From Succinivibrio faecicola (GTDB taxonomy: Bacteria; Pseudomonadota; Gammaproteobacteria; Enterobacterales; Succinivibrionaceae): 64,000 nt of DNA. Position numbers and translations under genes: made by a program. Below are positions 26,847-36,997 of this stretch, one piece after another; positions within the stretch are counted from its first letter, which is position 1, and each line of letters starts with the position of its first letter. The notes under the pieces were generated by a model, which searched no databases, was not told the origin of the DNA, and was given only the letters and a program-made list of their open reading frames with translations. The DNA lies in assembly GCF_019448115.1 (NCBI RefSeq), contig NZ_JAGFNY010000002.1:1-64000 (forward strand), read 5' to 3'.

Positions 26847-28421
26847 TTACTGCTCCATTGTAGGTTTCTTATCAGAAGAACGTAAGATTGCACCCATGAT
26901 GCTTTCTTGAGAGGCATCCTTTCTAGGCATTTCTGCTACGATTTTGCCTTCATTCATCACGTAGATTCGATCAGACATACCAAGTACTTCTGGCAGTTCT
27001 GAAGAAATCATAAGCACTGCTTTACCAGCTTCTACAAGTTTGTTGATGAGGCAGTAAATCTCATACTTGGCGCCAACATCAATACCACGTGTAGGCTCAT
27101 CAAGAATTAGTACATCAGGTAGTGCAAAGATCCACTTTGCAAGTAGAACCTTCTGCTGATTACCGCCTGACAGATTACCTACATTCTGAAGAACTGAAGC
27201 ACACTTAACGTTCAGATCCTGTTTTAATTCCTTTGACTTAACAAGCTCAAGATCCTTATCAATCACAAGCCTTGATGAAACCGCCTCAAGATTGGCTAAG
27301 GTCATGTTTGTTGAAATAGGATTTTCAAGAACAAGACCATCACCCTTTCTATCCTCAGTTACATATGCAAGTCCGTTTTTGATTGCATCAGTTACGGTAT
27401 TGAGAACGACTTCCTTGCCGTTGATTATTACCTTACCTGAGATCTTTGCTCCATAGGAATGACCAAACAGACTCTTTGCAAACTCTGTTCTGCCTGCACC
27501 CATGAGACCTGCAAATCCTACAACCTCTCCTTTGTGAAGTTTGATTGAAACATTATCATTTACCTTTCTGTTTAGATTTAAAGGATGATATACAGTCCAA
27601 TCCTTAACCTCTAAAAGAACTTCGCTGGAAATTTTATGATCTGGATTTCTCTTAGGGAAGCGGTCAGTAAGGGCTCTACCTACCATTCCTGCAATAATTC
27701 TGTCTTCTGAAACGTCGTGATTTGAATTATCCAAAGTTTCAATTGTTGAACCGTCTCTGATAACAGTAATTGAATTTGCAATATATGATATTTCGTTTAA
27801 TTTATGAGAAATGATAATACTGGTCATGCCCTCTGATCTGAACTTATCAATAAGCTCCAGCAGTTTTTGAGAATCGCTTTCATTTAAAGATGCTGTTGGC
27901 TCATCGAGAATAAGCAGTCTGCAGTTTTTTGAAATTGCCTTTGCAATTTCTACAAGCTGCTGCTTACCAACACCAATATCCTTAATTAGAGTATGTGGAT
28001 CTTCATCTAGACCGACCAGTTCTAACAGCTCTTTTGCTCGCTGGAATGTTCTAGGCCAGTCTAATACTCCTTTTGATAATGAACTTGTACGTTCATTACC
28101 TAGAAACATGTTTTCTGCAATTGATAGATAAGGTACAAGAGCAAGTTCCTGGTGAATGATTACAATACCTTTATCTTCTGAATCATGGATTTTACTGAAC
28201 TTACAGGTTTCATTATCAAAAATAATATCACCATCATAAGATCCATATGGATAAATGCCACTTAAAACGTTCATCAGAGTTGATTTACCAGCGCCGTTCT
28301 CGCCTACAAGAGCATGAACCTCGCCTTGCTTCACCTCTAGATTCACATCACGAAGAGCGGTAACTTTACCGAATGTCTTTGTGATATTTTTCATCTTAAG
28401 CAGAATATTTTGTTCTGTCAT
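26847..28421 (-). CDS. xylG: Xylose ABC transporter ATP-binding protein
   Basis: 524 aa with two ABC cassettes, as usual for CUT2 importers. The first has Walker A GENGAGKST and Walker B LLILDEPTASL. The second has the normal degenerate P-loop GLMGAGRTE, the signature LSGGNQQKV and LILDEPTRGIDVG. It powers xylose import with XylF and XylH. Middle gene of the xylFGH operon. Confidence 0.95.
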   Translation of the reverse strand: MTEQNILLKMKNITKTFGKVTALRDVNLEVKQGEVHALVGENGAGKSTLMNVLSGIYPYGSYDGDIIFDNETCKFSKIHDSEDKGIVIIHQELALVPYLSIAENMFLGNERTSSLSKGVLDWPRTFQRAKELLELVGLDEDPHTLIKDIGVGKQQLVEIAKAISKNCRLLILDEPTASLNESDSQKLLELIDKFRSEGMTSIIISHKLNEISYIANSITVIRDGSTIETLDNSNHDVSEDRIIAGMVGRALTDRFPKRNPDHKISSEVLLEVKDWTVYHPLNLNRKVNDNVSIKLHKGEVVGFAGLMGAGRTEFAKSLFGHSYGAKISGKVIINGKEVVLNTVTDAIKNGLAYVTEDRKGDGLVLENPISTNMTLANLEAVSSRLVIDKDLELVKSKELKQDLNVKCASVLQNVGNLSGGNQQKVLLAKWIFALPDVLILDEPTRGIDVGAKYEIYCLINKLVEAGKAVLMISSELPEVLGMSDRIYVMNEGKIVAEMPRKDASQESIMGAILRSSDKKPTMEQ

Positions 28422-28435
28422 AAGTACCCCTTATA

Positions 28436-28459
28436 ATCAGGCCAGTTTCCTGGCCTGAT
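28436..28459 (-). promoter_or_regulatory. xylF-xylG intercistronic hairpin
   Basis: A perfect 10-bp stem ATCAGGCCAG/CTGGCCTGAT with loop TTTC and no T-run. Such a hairpin after a binding-protein gene usually stabilises the upstream mRNA so the binding protein is made in excess of the ATPase. Confidence 0.7.
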
Positions 28460-28487
28460 GAAGTTTGAATAATTGTTGTTTATTTAA

Positions 28488-29546
28488 TTACTTAACTTCT
28501 TTTTCTGTGTAGTAACCAGACTCGATTAAAACTTCCTTTAAGTTATCCTTGGTTACAACGATTGGAGTACATAGATATGATGGGATTACACCGGTACCGT
28601 TATTGTAGGTTATTGTATCGTTAACTGGAACATCCTTCTTCTCAACGATAGCATTAACCATACGAACTACCTGATCTGCAAGAATACGGGTATCCTTGAA
28701 GATTGACATGGTCTGAATACCGCGACGCATGTTCTTTACAGAAGGCTTATCACAGTCCTGACCTGTTAGAATTGGGAAATTTTCTGCATTATAACCAACA
28801 GATACTAATGCATTGGTAATACCGTTAGCAACAGAGTCATTTGATGATAAAACAGCATCTAACTTGGTGCCTTCAGGACCATAACCGATTGATGCAATCA
28901 AGTTCTCCATACGCTTTTGAGCTTCTTCTGTTGACCAGTTTAAAGTTGCAACCTGTTCCTTCTTGGTCTGGCCTGATTTACAGATTAACTTGCCACTGTC
29001 TAAGTATGGCTTTAACACATCCATAGCACCGCCAAAGAAGAAGTTAACGTTGTTGTCATCAATAGAACCTGTAAATAATTCGATGTTCTTTGGATCAGTG
29101 CCTTCCTCATTTAGCTTTAAAGCATCAACAAGGTAGTTACCCTGAATCTGGCCTACCTTATAGTTATCAAAGGTAGCGTAGTATGAAATAGCATCAGAAT
29201 TCATGATAAGTCTGTCGTATGAAACAACAGGAATACCCTTATCCTTAGCTGCAGTTAAAACTTCTGTTAATGAGCTTCCATCAATAGGAGCAATAACAAG
29301 AACGTCGCAGTTTGAAGCAATCATATTCTCAACCTGATTCAACTGAGTAGGAATATCGTTATCGCCTGCATATAATAATTCAACTTTATGGCCTGCATCC
29401 TGTAACTGTCTTTCTAGATTGTGACCATCCTGATTCCAACGCTGTAATGACTGAGTTGGCATTGAAACACCAATTTTTGCAGCATTTGCTGAGCTGATAG
29501 CTAATAAAGCAGCACATAGAGTGGTTAAAGTTGTTTTTAATTTCAT
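28488..29546 (-). CDS. xylF: Periplasmic D-xylose-binding protein
   Basis: 352 aa. A cleavable signal peptide (TLTTLCAALLAISSANA) is followed by a type I periplasmic sugar-binding fold: KIGVSMPTQSLQRWNQDG, VLVIAPIDGSSL, VLSSNDSVANGITNAL, ILTGQDCDKPSVKNM. It captures xylose and delivers it to XylGH. First gene of the transporter operon; the 5' region contains the palindrome at 29575-29588. Confidence 0.95.
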   Translation of the reverse strand: MKLKTTLTTLCAALLAISSANAAKIGVSMPTQSLQRWNQDGHNLERQLQDAGHKVELLYAGDNDIPTQLNQVENMIASNCDVLVIAPIDGSSLTEVLTAAKDKGIPVVSYDRLIMNSDAISYYATFDNYKVGQIQGNYLVDALKLNEEGTDPKNIELFTGSIDDNNVNFFFGGAMDVLKPYLDSGKLICKSGQTKKEQVATLNWSTEEAQKRMENLIASIGYGPEGTKLDAVLSSNDSVANGITNALVSVGYNAENFPILTGQDCDKPSVKNMRRGIQTMSIFKDTRILADQVVRMVNAIVEKKDVPVNDTITYNNGTGVIPSYLCTPIVVTKDNLKEVLIESGYYTEKEVK

Positions 29547-29574
29547 AGTAAAGCCTCATGTTTGTATAAAATAT

Positions 29575-29588
29575 TGTGCACGTGCACA
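29575..29588. promoter_or_regulatory. 14-bp perfect palindrome in front of xylF
   Basis: TGTGCACGTGCACA is a perfect palindrome with a central CG, 28 bp upstream of the xylF start codon. Shape and place fit an operator for the LacI-type regulator encoded at the other end of the locus. Confidence 0.65.
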
Positions 29589-30047
29589 CATGTTAATAGT
29601 AAAGCCAATAAATAAAAATTGCATCTATACTTTATGATTTGTTCAAAATAATTAGAGATGTATCATAATTTAACATAACCATTTGAATTATAAAATAATT
29701 TTTTAATTAAATAGTTACTATAGTGTAATATTGGCTATGTTAATAATAATTTTTTATATATAAAAGCTGCTATATTCATATTGTAAAAACAATCGAAAAC
29801 AATATATGTATTTTATTATTTATCTATCTGATTCATATAGACTTTTAATCATTTTTATTAAATTCGCAAAATATTTAATATTTTTCAAAAAGTTTAGGTA
29901 GGTCAAAATTGCGTACTTTTGTACAGAGTGGTTAATTTTGTGTAATCTATTTTTTGTGTTTTTTTTAAATTCTATTATTGGTAACCGTTTTCATTATCGT
30001 ACATATAATTATTTTCTATTTGATTTATAAAGTTTTTTTATTTTTAT
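29589..30047. other. AT-rich xylF upstream region
   Basis: No gene was found. It should contain the xylF promoter. One further dyad-like site, GGTAACCGTTTTC (29980-29992), carries on the complement AAACGGTTACC. This resembles AAACGGTTAAACC at 22141-22153 next to the regulator, but is imperfect. Confidence 0.4.
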
Positions 30048-30086
30048 AAAAAAAAACAATGCCGGATCCTTTTTCTGGATCAGGCA
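30048..30086 (-). terminator. Terminator of the Sel1 lipoprotein gene
   Basis: On the minus strand TGCCTGATCC and GGATCCGGCA form a 10-bp stem with one mismatch and a 7-base loop, then TTGTTTTTTTTT. Confidence 0.8.
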
Positions 30087-30105
30087 TGTCAAAAATGAGT
30101 TATGA

Positions 30106-31551
30106 CTATTTATGATTTTTTAGTAGCTCATAATTATCGCAACCTTGCTTGAATTCAAGTTTGCAAGATTTTTCAAACAGTTTTAATGCTTTATTTCTAT
30201 CTTTTCTGACTGAGAGGCCATCCTTGTAGAAAAAAGCCTCAAGATTGCATGCTAATGCATTATTCCTGCCGCATGCCCATGATATGTGATGATGCCCCTT
30301 GTTTAGATCCTTTTTAGTACCATCACCATATACATACATTAGGCCTAAATTAACACAGGCAAGATTATCTTCTAAAGAACATGCTTTTTCATATAGATTG
30401 AAAGCCACTTTAAGATCATCTTTAGATTTAGACTCATCCTTTATCTGAGTTGCAAGATTATTGCATCCTTCTGCACAGCCATTTTGGCAACTGATAAAAA
30501 ACAACTCTCGTGACTTCTGATAATCCTTATTCTTGTGATAGTAAAGCCCAAGTGATGAACAGGCAAAAGCATTGCCAAGAGAACATGCCCTTGAGAATGA
30601 TTCTGCTGCAAGTTTTTCATCATAATCGCTAAACTGCTTATCCTGATATAACATTCCAAGATGCAGACAGGCTTGATCATCATTGGCTTTACAGCTTTTT
30701 GTAAAAAGGTTTAATGCTGTATTAAGATCAGTTTTTACAGCTATTCCTTTTGCATACATAAGTCCAAGATTAGAGCAAGCGTGCGCATCTCCACCTTTAC
30801 AGCCTTTATCAAATAGTAAAAATGCCCTGTTAAGATCCTTTTCCACCCCATATCCGTTTATATACATATTTCCAAGATTTGAACAACCCTGTGGTGAATT
30901 GTAATCACAGGACAATTTGAACAGATTGAATGACTGACCTAGATTCTTTTTTGAACCAAGTCCGTAATAATACATAAGACCAAGATTAGAACAGCCATGT
31001 CCGTTTTTTAAATCACAGCTTTTTTTAAAAGATAATCTTGCCATCTTATTTGATTTTTCTACACCACCAAGGCCTTTTTGGTAAATCTCGCCTAATAGAT
31101 CACAGGCAACTCCCTCATTCTGTTTACAGGCTTTTTTAAAGAATCTGTATGATTCACCAAGATTTGTTCTTATCTCTTTTTTCTGAGAATACAGCATTCC
31201 TGCTGCAGTACACCCCTTTACATACTTTGCATCACAGGCTTTTTCATAAAACTCAAGTGAGGCTACTCTGTCCTGCGTATACTTTGAATTTTCAAACTCA
31301 GAACCAACCTTGAAGCAGGATTCGCCATCCTTAAATTCACATGCCTTTGTAAGAAAATGAAAAGCCTGTACTGTATCTACCGGATAATCAACATCATCAT
31401 CTTTATAACCGTAAAGATGATAATCTACAGCACTAAGACAGCTTTTTAAATTTCCATCAGAGCATCTTTTCTCAGCCTCGGCAACGATATCCTTTTTACA
31501 GGATGTTAACAATGAACACAATACAATAAGAATAAGTACTGAAAACCGCAT
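30106..31551 (-). CDS. Cysteine-rich Sel1-repeat lipoprotein (HcpA-like)
   Basis: 481 aa. The N-terminal lipoprotein signal ends in the lipobox LLTSC with Cys about 17, so the mature protein is membrane-anchored. It continues with about twelve ~36-residue Sel1-like repeats of the form A-x-x-LF-x-K(S/A)C, then a second Cys and NLG-x-MY-x-G (for example HGCSNLGLMYYYGLGSKKN). The paired cysteines one repeat apart match the disulphide-linked helical hairpins of Helicobacter Hcp proteins. Its role is unknown; probably a periplasmic interaction scaffold. Single gene with its own terminator. Confidence 0.88.
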   Translation of the reverse strand: MRFSVLILIVLCSLLTSCKKDIVAEAEKRCSDGNLKSCLSAVDYHLYGYKDDDVDYPVDTVQAFHFLTKACEFKDGESCFKVGSEFENSKYTQDRVASLEFYEKACDAKYVKGCTAAGMLYSQKKEIRTNLGESYRFFKKACKQNEGVACDLLGEIYQKGLGGVEKSNKMARLSFKKSCDLKNGHGCSNLGLMYYYGLGSKKNLGQSFNLFKLSCDYNSPQGCSNLGNMYINGYGVEKDLNRAFLLFDKGCKGGDAHACSNLGLMYAKGIAVKTDLNTALNLFTKSCKANDDQACLHLGMLYQDKQFSDYDEKLAAESFSRACSLGNAFACSSLGLYYHKNKDYQKSRELFFISCQNGCAEGCNNLATQIKDESKSKDDLKVAFNLYEKACSLEDNLACVNLGLMYVYGDGTKKDLNKGHHHISWACGRNNALACNLEAFFYKDGLSVRKDRNKALKLFEKSCKLEFKQGCDNYELLKNHK

Positions 31552-31710
31552 ATTTAGTCCTTTTTACAATTAAGTTAAATGTAATGCAAAAAAGAAAAAA
31601 TCTCAAATTTTTATAATCAATACAGCTTGTTTGACTCTGATTTTTCTGAAGAAAATTCAAAATTGTGGTATCTTGATGTAATCATTTTCTACAATTTTTC
31701 AAACACAAAA

Positions 31711-32883
31711 ATGAGCTACACAAAATTACAGATAAAAAAAGAAAAACTAGCAGGAAAAGGTGCATTTTTGCTGACTGGTATTGGAATAGCCCCATGGGCT
31801 TCTATTATGCCTTTCGTCAAAGAGAATCTTAACCTTAACGAGCTTTATTATACTTTTCTGCTTTTAAGCTTCGGTATTGGTGCCGTTATAGGTATGCCTC
31901 TTGCTGGACCTCTATCTAAAAAATTCGGAGTTAAAAGAGTTCTTACACTATCTTTTATTTCTCTTTTTGTTTGTGTTGCTACAATTTCTATTCCTTGTAT
32001 TAACTACATTTCCTGCGCTCTTGTAATCTGTATCTGGGGAGCCTCGCTTGGTGTCACAGAGGTTGCTAACAACATTCACGGTACATATTTTGAGGAAATT
32101 TCAAAAGAGCATATGCTCTCTGGATTTCATGCTTTTGAAACGATAGGCTGCCTTTTAGCAGCTTTCTTGTTTCCTTTTCTACTTGTTCTTGATATTCAGG
32201 TTTTCTATGTAAGTCTTTGCGTATGTATTCCTGCAATACTGCTGTCTTTATGTATCGATCATGGATTGCTAAATACACATGGCATAAAAGAAGAAAATAC
32301 TATTAAGCAGACACAGAAAACTCCTATACGTACGCTTATCATCATATCTGGCCTTGCCTGTATGCTTATGTATCTTTGTGAAGGTCTTGTATATGACTGG
32401 AGTGGAATATACTTATTTGATAAATGCAGTATCTCTTTAAATACAGCTTCTTTAGGTTATGTGTTCTTTCAGATCACAGTAGCTCTCTTTCGTATTAAAG
32501 GAGATATGCTTATTACTCTTTTAGGAGCCAGAAAGGTTCTGGTTATAGGCTCTTTATTTGCTTTTATATGCCTGTACCTAATTTCTCTGTGTCACAATCC
32601 ATATGTGGTTATTGCACTGTTTGCCCTTCTAGGAATCTGCGTTGCCAATGTTGTTCCTGTAATTATTTCTAATGTAGCGCAAAACTGCGGACAGGATAAG
32701 GCAAAAGCAATATCAATTGTAGGTACAATAAGTTATGCAGGAGTAATGATTGGACCTGCAGTATTGGGATTGATTGCATCCATTGTTTCACTGGATGCAA
32801 TCTTTGCCTTTTCAGGTTTTCTTATGATTGTGATGGGTATCTTGTGCTTTGCAGCTTTAAGGCATAAGAGTTTAACTAATTAA
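31711..32883 (+). CDS. MFS transporter (YbjJ/fucose-permease-like)
   Basis: About 390 aa with 12 hydrophobic segments. The first half has FLLTGIGIAPWASIMPFVKE and GMPLAGPLSKKFGVKRVL, which is the MFS loop 2-3 motif; the second half has the paired VYDWSGIYLFDK and KAISIVGTISYAGVMIGPA. It most resembles YbjJ-type MFS proteins of unknown substrate. I start at MSYTKLQ (31711); no good ribosome-binding site precedes it, and an upstream TTG (31627) is the alternative. The 3' end overlaps the convergent DUF285 gene by 8 bp. Confidence 0.82.
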   Translation: MSYTKLQIKKEKLAGKGAFLLTGIGIAPWASIMPFVKENLNLNELYYTFLLLSFGIGAVIGMPLAGPLSKKFGVKRVLTLSFISLFVCVATISIPCINYISCALVICIWGASLGVTEVANNIHGTYFEEISKEHMLSGFHAFETIGCLLAAFLFPFLLVLDIQVFYVSLCVCIPAILLSLCIDHGLLNTHGIKEENTIKQTQKTPIRTLIIISGLACMLMYLCEGLVYDWSGIYLFDKCSISLNTASLGYVFFQITVALFRIKGDMLITLLGARKVLVIGSLFAFICLYLISLCHNPYVVIALFALLGICVANVVPVIISNVAQNCGQDKAKAISIVGTISYAGVMIGPAVLGLIASIVSLDAIFAFSGFLMIVMGILCFAALRHKSLTN

Positions 32884-33550
32884 TAAGTTTTACATCCTTG
32901 GCAAATTTTTCAATAAAATCATCCATATTTGACTGTTTTAACTGCCAGTCAAGGCTTTCCTTTTCTGCAAGTTTTTCAATCTCTGTATCGACATAGACAT
33001 TCTGATCTGGAGATACATAAACAATTGGAGTTCCATAGAACATTCCGACAGTATCCTTGACATTATCTAAATTCCAGTCAGGTTTATGTTCAAACGATCT
33101 TGCATACATGAACATAAATCTCATTGTATCAACCTTGCTAACATTCCATTTATCAAGTTCATAACTGAATGAAGCTGCATCGTAAAACATGGACGACATA
33201 TTCTCTACATTTGAGACATCCCATGAGGAAATATCCTGATTAAAAGCAGAGGCAAACTGAAACATACCACGCATGTTTTTTACCTTTGATACATTCCAGT
33301 TTGATATGTTCTGATTGAAATTTTTAGCATAGCAGAACATATAGCTCATGTCAGTCACGTTTGAAACGTCCCATTTTTCAATACCATCAAAAAAGAATCT
33401 TGCCTGATCGCCTGTTTCAAGAACAGGTTCAAAAAGATGGCTCATATCAGTAATTAATGAAGTGTCAATTGAACCTAATTCAATATCCTCATTTAAAATG
33501 ATCCTTCTTAATTCATTTTTGGATTTAGGACGTAATTTTTTTGAAAACAT
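32876..33550 (-). CDS. DUF285 (BspA-like) repeat protein
   Basis: About 224 aa with four or five tandem ~25-residue repeats of the type W(D/N)VS-x-V-x-(D/N)M-x-x-MF, for example WDVSNVTDMSYMFCYAKNFNQ. These are the PF03382 leucine-rich-like repeats found in Mycoplasma and gut bacterial surface proteins. There is no signal peptide, so a cytosolic or non-classically exported product is likely. The ATG at 33550 has GGAG six bases upstream and is preferred over the ATG at 33562. Confidence 0.82.
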   Translation of the reverse strand: MFSKKLRPKSKNELRRIILNEDIELGSIDTSLITDMSHLFEPVLETGDQARFFFDGIEKWDVSNVTDMSYMFCYAKNFNQNISNWNVSKVKNMRGMFQFASAFNQDISSWDVSNVENMSSMFYDAASFSYELDKWNVSKVDTMRFMFMYARSFEHKPDWNLDNVKDTVGMFYGTPIVYVSPDQNVYVDTEIEKLAEKESLDWQLKQSNMDDFIEKFAKDVKLIN

Positions 33551-33664
33551 AACCGACTCCATGTTTGTACTGTTTTTTACAATAGCATATTTATGCGATT
33601 TCTTGAAACTAATATGGAGTAGTATTTGATGTGATTTTGAAATTTGAAAGGGTGTTCACACACC

Positions 33665-33696
33665 TAAAAAAAATACCCTCATTTTTGAGGGTATTT
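33665..33696 (-). terminator. Terminator after rplT
   Basis: On the minus strand AAATACCCTC-AAAAAT-GAGGGTATTT, a perfect stem followed by a T-run. It ends thrS-infC-rpmI-rplT; pheST, which follows rplT in E. coli, is absent. Confidence 0.88.
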
Positions 33697-33726
33697 GCGT
33701 TTTCTTAAATACTTAAGAAGTCAGGA

Positions 33727-34086
33727 TTAAGCACCTAAAGCTGCTTTAGCCTGCATAGCAATAGCCTTGAATGCTTCCTTATCGTTGATTGCAAGATCAG
33801 ATAAAACCTTACGATCGATTTCGATGTTAGCCTTCTTTAAGCCATTGATTAACTGGCTGTAGCTTAAGTCTAACTGACGAGCTGCTGCATTGATACGAAC
33901 AATCCATAGCTCACGGAACTGACGCTTCTTCTGACGACGATCACGGTAAGCATACTGACCTGCCTTGGTAACAGCCTGGACAGCAGTACGGAAGGTACGT
34001 GAACGAGCACCGTAGTAACCCTTAGCAGCCTTTAAAACTTTCTTGTGACGAGCACGTGCAGTTACACCGCGTTTTACTCTAGCCAT
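33727..34086 (-). CDS. rplT: 50S ribosomal protein L20
   Basis: 119 aa (118 in E. coli). It binds 23S rRNA early in 50S assembly and in E. coli represses its own operon. Motifs: [51 protein letters not shown]. It lies 16 bp after rpmI. Confidence 0.98.
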   Translation of the reverse strand: MARVKRGVTARARHKKVLKAAKGYYGARSRTFRTAVQAVTKAGQYAYRDRRQKKRQFRELWIVRINAAARQLDLSYSQLINGLKKANIEIDRKVLSDLAINDKEAFKAIAMQAKAALGA

Positions 34087-34102
34087 TTGTCAAATCCTCC
34101 AA

Positions 34103-34315
34103 TTAAGCGTATGGTAACTGACGAGCGATTGCACGTAAGTTACAGGTCTTTACACAGGTCATGCTACGTAGCTGACGCTTACGCTTGCTTGACTTCTTGG
34201 TAAGGATGTGACGTAAGTTCTGGTGACGGCACTTGTAGTGACCGCTACCGGTTTTCTTGAAGCGCTTTGCTACGCCTCTATCGGTCTTCATTTTGACCTT
34301 GACTTTTCCAGCCAT
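34103..34315 (-). CDS. rpmI: 50S ribosomal protein L35
   Basis: 70 aa. [23 protein letters not shown], split here from [22 protein letters not shown] and the usual C-terminal LPYA. I use the ATG at 34315 because it gives the normal L35 N-terminus; an in-frame ATG at 34345 would add ten unrelated residues. Confidence 0.97.
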   Translation of the reverse strand: MAGKVKVKMKTDRGVAKRFKKTGSGHYKCRHQNLRHILTKKSSKRKRQLRSMTCVKTCNLRAIARQLPYA

Positions 34316-34386
34316 TATATACTCCGCATTTTTAGCAGTTAACACACAATATAGGAGCCTGGTAAACCAGGACTTGTTACCCTATA

Positions 34387-34929
34387 CTATTTCTTCTTAG
34401 GAGCCAACACCATAGTAGCCTGTCTACCTTCAACACGTGAAGCAGACTCTACTGATGCGATTCCTCTTTCAACGCATAGATCATTCTCTACACGCTTGAG
34501 AACATCTAAACCTAAGGACTGATGTGCCATTTCGCGACCGCGATAGCGCAGAGTTACCTTAGCCTTATTGCCCTCCTCTAGGAAGCGAATTAGGTTGCGT
34601 AGTTTAACCTGATAATCCGCTTCATCTGTTCCAGGACGGAATTTGATTTCCTTAACCTGAACAACCTTTTGCTTCTTACTCTTCTGATCTTTACTCTTCT
34701 GATAAAGATACTTACCATACTCAATTAGCTTGCAAACTGGTGGCTCTGCATTAGGACTAATTTCAACTAAATCAATCCCCTGCTCTCTTGCCATGTTGAT
34801 AGCTTCAGCAGTTGGCATTACACCAACTAACTCGTTATCAGCGTCTAAAACACGAACCTCTTTACATCTAATATCGTTGTTAATCCGGTTCTTAGGCATT
34901 GCCTTGCCGGTCTTTCTGCTGTTGTTTAT
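34387..34929 (-). CDS. infC: Translation initiation factor IF-3, likely AUA start
   Basis: IF-3 binds the 30S subunit, discriminates the initiator tRNA and rejects non-standard start codons. The core is standard: [58 protein letters not shown]. The first ATG (34899) gives MPKNRIN, about ten residues shorter than normal, without a good ribosome-binding site. Ten codons upstream, in frame, is ATA (34927-34929) with AGGAG at 34938-34942, 8 nt away. The start [17 protein letters not shown] matches the E. coli N-terminus in length and basic character. E. coli infC uses AUU for autoregulation; AUA here would do the same. Confidence 0.9.
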   Translation of the reverse strand: MNNSRKTGKAMPKNRINNDIRCKEVRVLDADNELVGVMPTAEAINMAREQGIDLVEISPNAEPPVCKLIEYGKYLYQKSKDQKSKKQKVVQVKEIKFRPGTDEADYQVKLRNLIRFLEEGNKAKVTLRYRGREMAHQSLGLDVLKRVENDLCVERGIASVESASRVEGRQATMVLAPKKK

Positions 34930-35015
34930 AGTAAGTACTCCTAAAAAAAAGTAAACGGCGTTATGCCAGAAAACGCATTTTCATGCGTTTTCTAATCTCC
35001 AAAGGATAAGAAGAA

Positions 35016-36989
35016 CTAATCCTTTTTCTCTGCCTCTGCACGGGCTTTTTCAATAGCTACGTCTGCATCAGGCATATTTTTGCGCTGTATGATATCTGAT
35101 TTTATTAATTTAATCAAGTCATCAACGCTCATTGTTCCCAAATCTGCACCCTTTCTGGTACGTACTGCAACTTTACCCTGTTCAGCTTCTCTTGCACCAC
35201 ATACAACAAGATAAGGAATGTGCATCAAGGTATGCTCTCTGATCTTAAAGCCAATCTTATCGCTTCTTAAGTCAGTTCTTGCACGAAGCCCCTGCTCATC
35301 CAACTTCTCGAACACGCTCTTAGCATAGTCTGCCTGATCATCAGTTAAAGACATTACGACTGCCTGAACTGGAGATAACCATGTAGGGAAGGAGCCAGCA
35401 TATTCTTCTGTCAGAATACCAATGAAACGTTCTAATGAACCTAACATTGCACGGTGGATCATAACAGGTACGTGCTCCTGGTTATCCTCACCGATGTATG
35501 CTGCACCTAAACGTCCTGGTAAAGAGAAGTCTAACTGAACGGTACCACACTGCCATTCTCTGTCTAAAGAATCATGCAGAGTGAACTCGATCTTAGGACC
35601 ATAGAATGCACCTTCGCCAGGCTGTAGTTCATACTCAAGACCGTTTGCCTCTAAAGCCTTCATCAGGTCCTGTTCTGCTCTATCCCAGATCTCATCTGAA
35701 CCGATTCTCTTCTCTGGACGTGTAGATAACTTGATATCAACGTTGTGGAAATTAAATACGTCGTATACATCGTAAACCATCTTGATACAGTCTGATACTA
35801 CATCAAGGATCTGGCTGTCGGTACAGAAGATATGACCATCATCCTGCTCGAAGCCTCTTACACGAAGAAGACCATGTAATGAACCTGATGGCTCGTTACG
35901 GTGATCCTTACCAAATTCAGCCATTCTGATTGGAAGATCACGATATGATCTTGTACGTGAATTAAAGATCTGAATTGCACCAGGGCAGTTCATTGGCTTA
36001 ATCGCATAATCGCGATTTTCTGACTTGGTTGTAAACATGTTCTCAGCATATTTCTCCCAGTGGCCAGATCTTTCCCAAAGTACTCTATCCATAATCTGAG
36101 GAGTGTTAACCTCTATGTAGTGGTACTTGTGTAACATTTCACGCATGAAGTTTTCAACAACACGGTAAATTGTCCAGCCGTCATTGTGCCAGAAAACTAA
36201 ACCAGGTGCTTCCTGCTGGAAATGGAATAAATCAAGTTTCTTACCAAGAACACGATGGTCACGTTTTGCAGCTTCTTCTCTGCGCTTTAAGAATACCTTT
36301 AATTCATCCTTTGAAGCAAAACAGCAGCCATAAATACGCTGAAGCATCTTGTTCTTTGAATCACCTCGCCAGTAAGCACCAGCAAAGTGTGTTAATTTGA
36401 AATTCTGACAGAAACCCATGTGAGGAACGTGAGGGCCACGGCACATATCGGTATATTCATTGTGGTGATACAGGCCGATTGACTTATCGTTTCTATCAAT
36501 GTTCTCTTCTAGAATGAGTTTCTTGTATGGCTCATTACGCTCTGTAAAGGTGTCATAAGCCTTCTGCCAGTCAGCAACTTCCTTTACAACCTGATAGTCA
36601 GTCTTTGCAAGCTCATGCATTCTTTTGTCTAAAGCTTCAAGATCTTCTGCTGTAAGCTTGTGGTCAATATCAACGTCATAATAAAAACCATTGTCAATGA
36701 CAGGACCAATAGCCATCTGAGTTGAAGGCCATAGCTGCTTGATTGCATGACCTAAAAGATGAGCGCATGAATGACGAATGATTTCAATACCCTCTTTATC
36801 CTTTGGGGTAATGATTGATACTTCAGCATCATTCTCAATTAAATCGCAAGCATCGTGTAACTCACCGTTGATTTTACCTGCAACGCAGTTACGAGCTAAA
36901 CCTGCACCAATTGACTGAGCTAATTCGAATATAGAAATTGGCTTATCAAACTCTTTGATATCGCCGTTTGGAAGTGTGATTTTTGGCAT
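35016..36989 (-). CDS. thrS: Threonyl-tRNA synthetase
   Basis: 657 aa. It charges tRNA-Thr. N-terminal TGS domain ([20 protein letters not shown]), editing domain with [10 protein letters not shown] and the H-x-x-x-H metal site, catalytic class II core with [12 protein letters not shown] and [12 protein letters not shown], and a C-terminal anticodon-binding domain ([12 protein letters not shown], then [15 protein letters not shown]). First gene of the thrS-infC-rpmI-rplT cluster. GAGG lies 8 nt before the ATG and abuts a hairpin (37002-37018). Confidence 0.98.
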   Translation of the reverse strand: MPKITLPNGDIKEFDKPISIFELAQSIGAGLARNCVAGKINGELHDACDLIENDAEVSIITPKDKEGIEIIRHSCAHLLGHAIKQLWPSTQMAIGPVIDNGFYYDVDIDHKLTAEDLEALDKRMHELAKTDYQVVKEVADWQKAYDTFTERNEPYKKLILEENIDRNDKSIGLYHHNEYTDMCRGPHVPHMGFCQNFKLTHFAGAYWRGDSKNKMLQRIYGCCFASKDELKVFLKRREEAAKRDHRVLGKKLDLFHFQQEAPGLVFWHNDGWTIYRVVENFMREMLHKYHYIEVNTPQIMDRVLWERSGHWEKYAENMFTTKSENRDYAIKPMNCPGAIQIFNSRTRSYRDLPIRMAEFGKDHRNEPSGSLHGLLRVRGFEQDDGHIFCTDSQILDVVSDCIKMVYDVYDVFNFHNVDIKLSTRPEKRIGSDEIWDRAEQDLMKALEANGLEYELQPGEGAFYGPKIEFTLHDSLDREWQCGTVQLDFSLPGRLGAAYIGEDNQEHVPVMIHRAMLGSLERFIGILTEEYAGSFPTWLSPVQAVVMSLTDDQADYAKSVFEKLDEQGLRARTDLRSDKIGFKIREHTLMHIPYLVVCGAREAEQGKVAVRTRKGADLGTMSVDDLIKLIKSDIIQRKNMPDADVAIEKARAEAEKKD

Positions 36990-36997
36990 TTTCTAAA

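Noticed and set aside
34899-34899. ATG as the infC start
   Set aside because: No good Shine-Dalgarno and a shortened N-terminus; the ATA ten codons upstream fits better.
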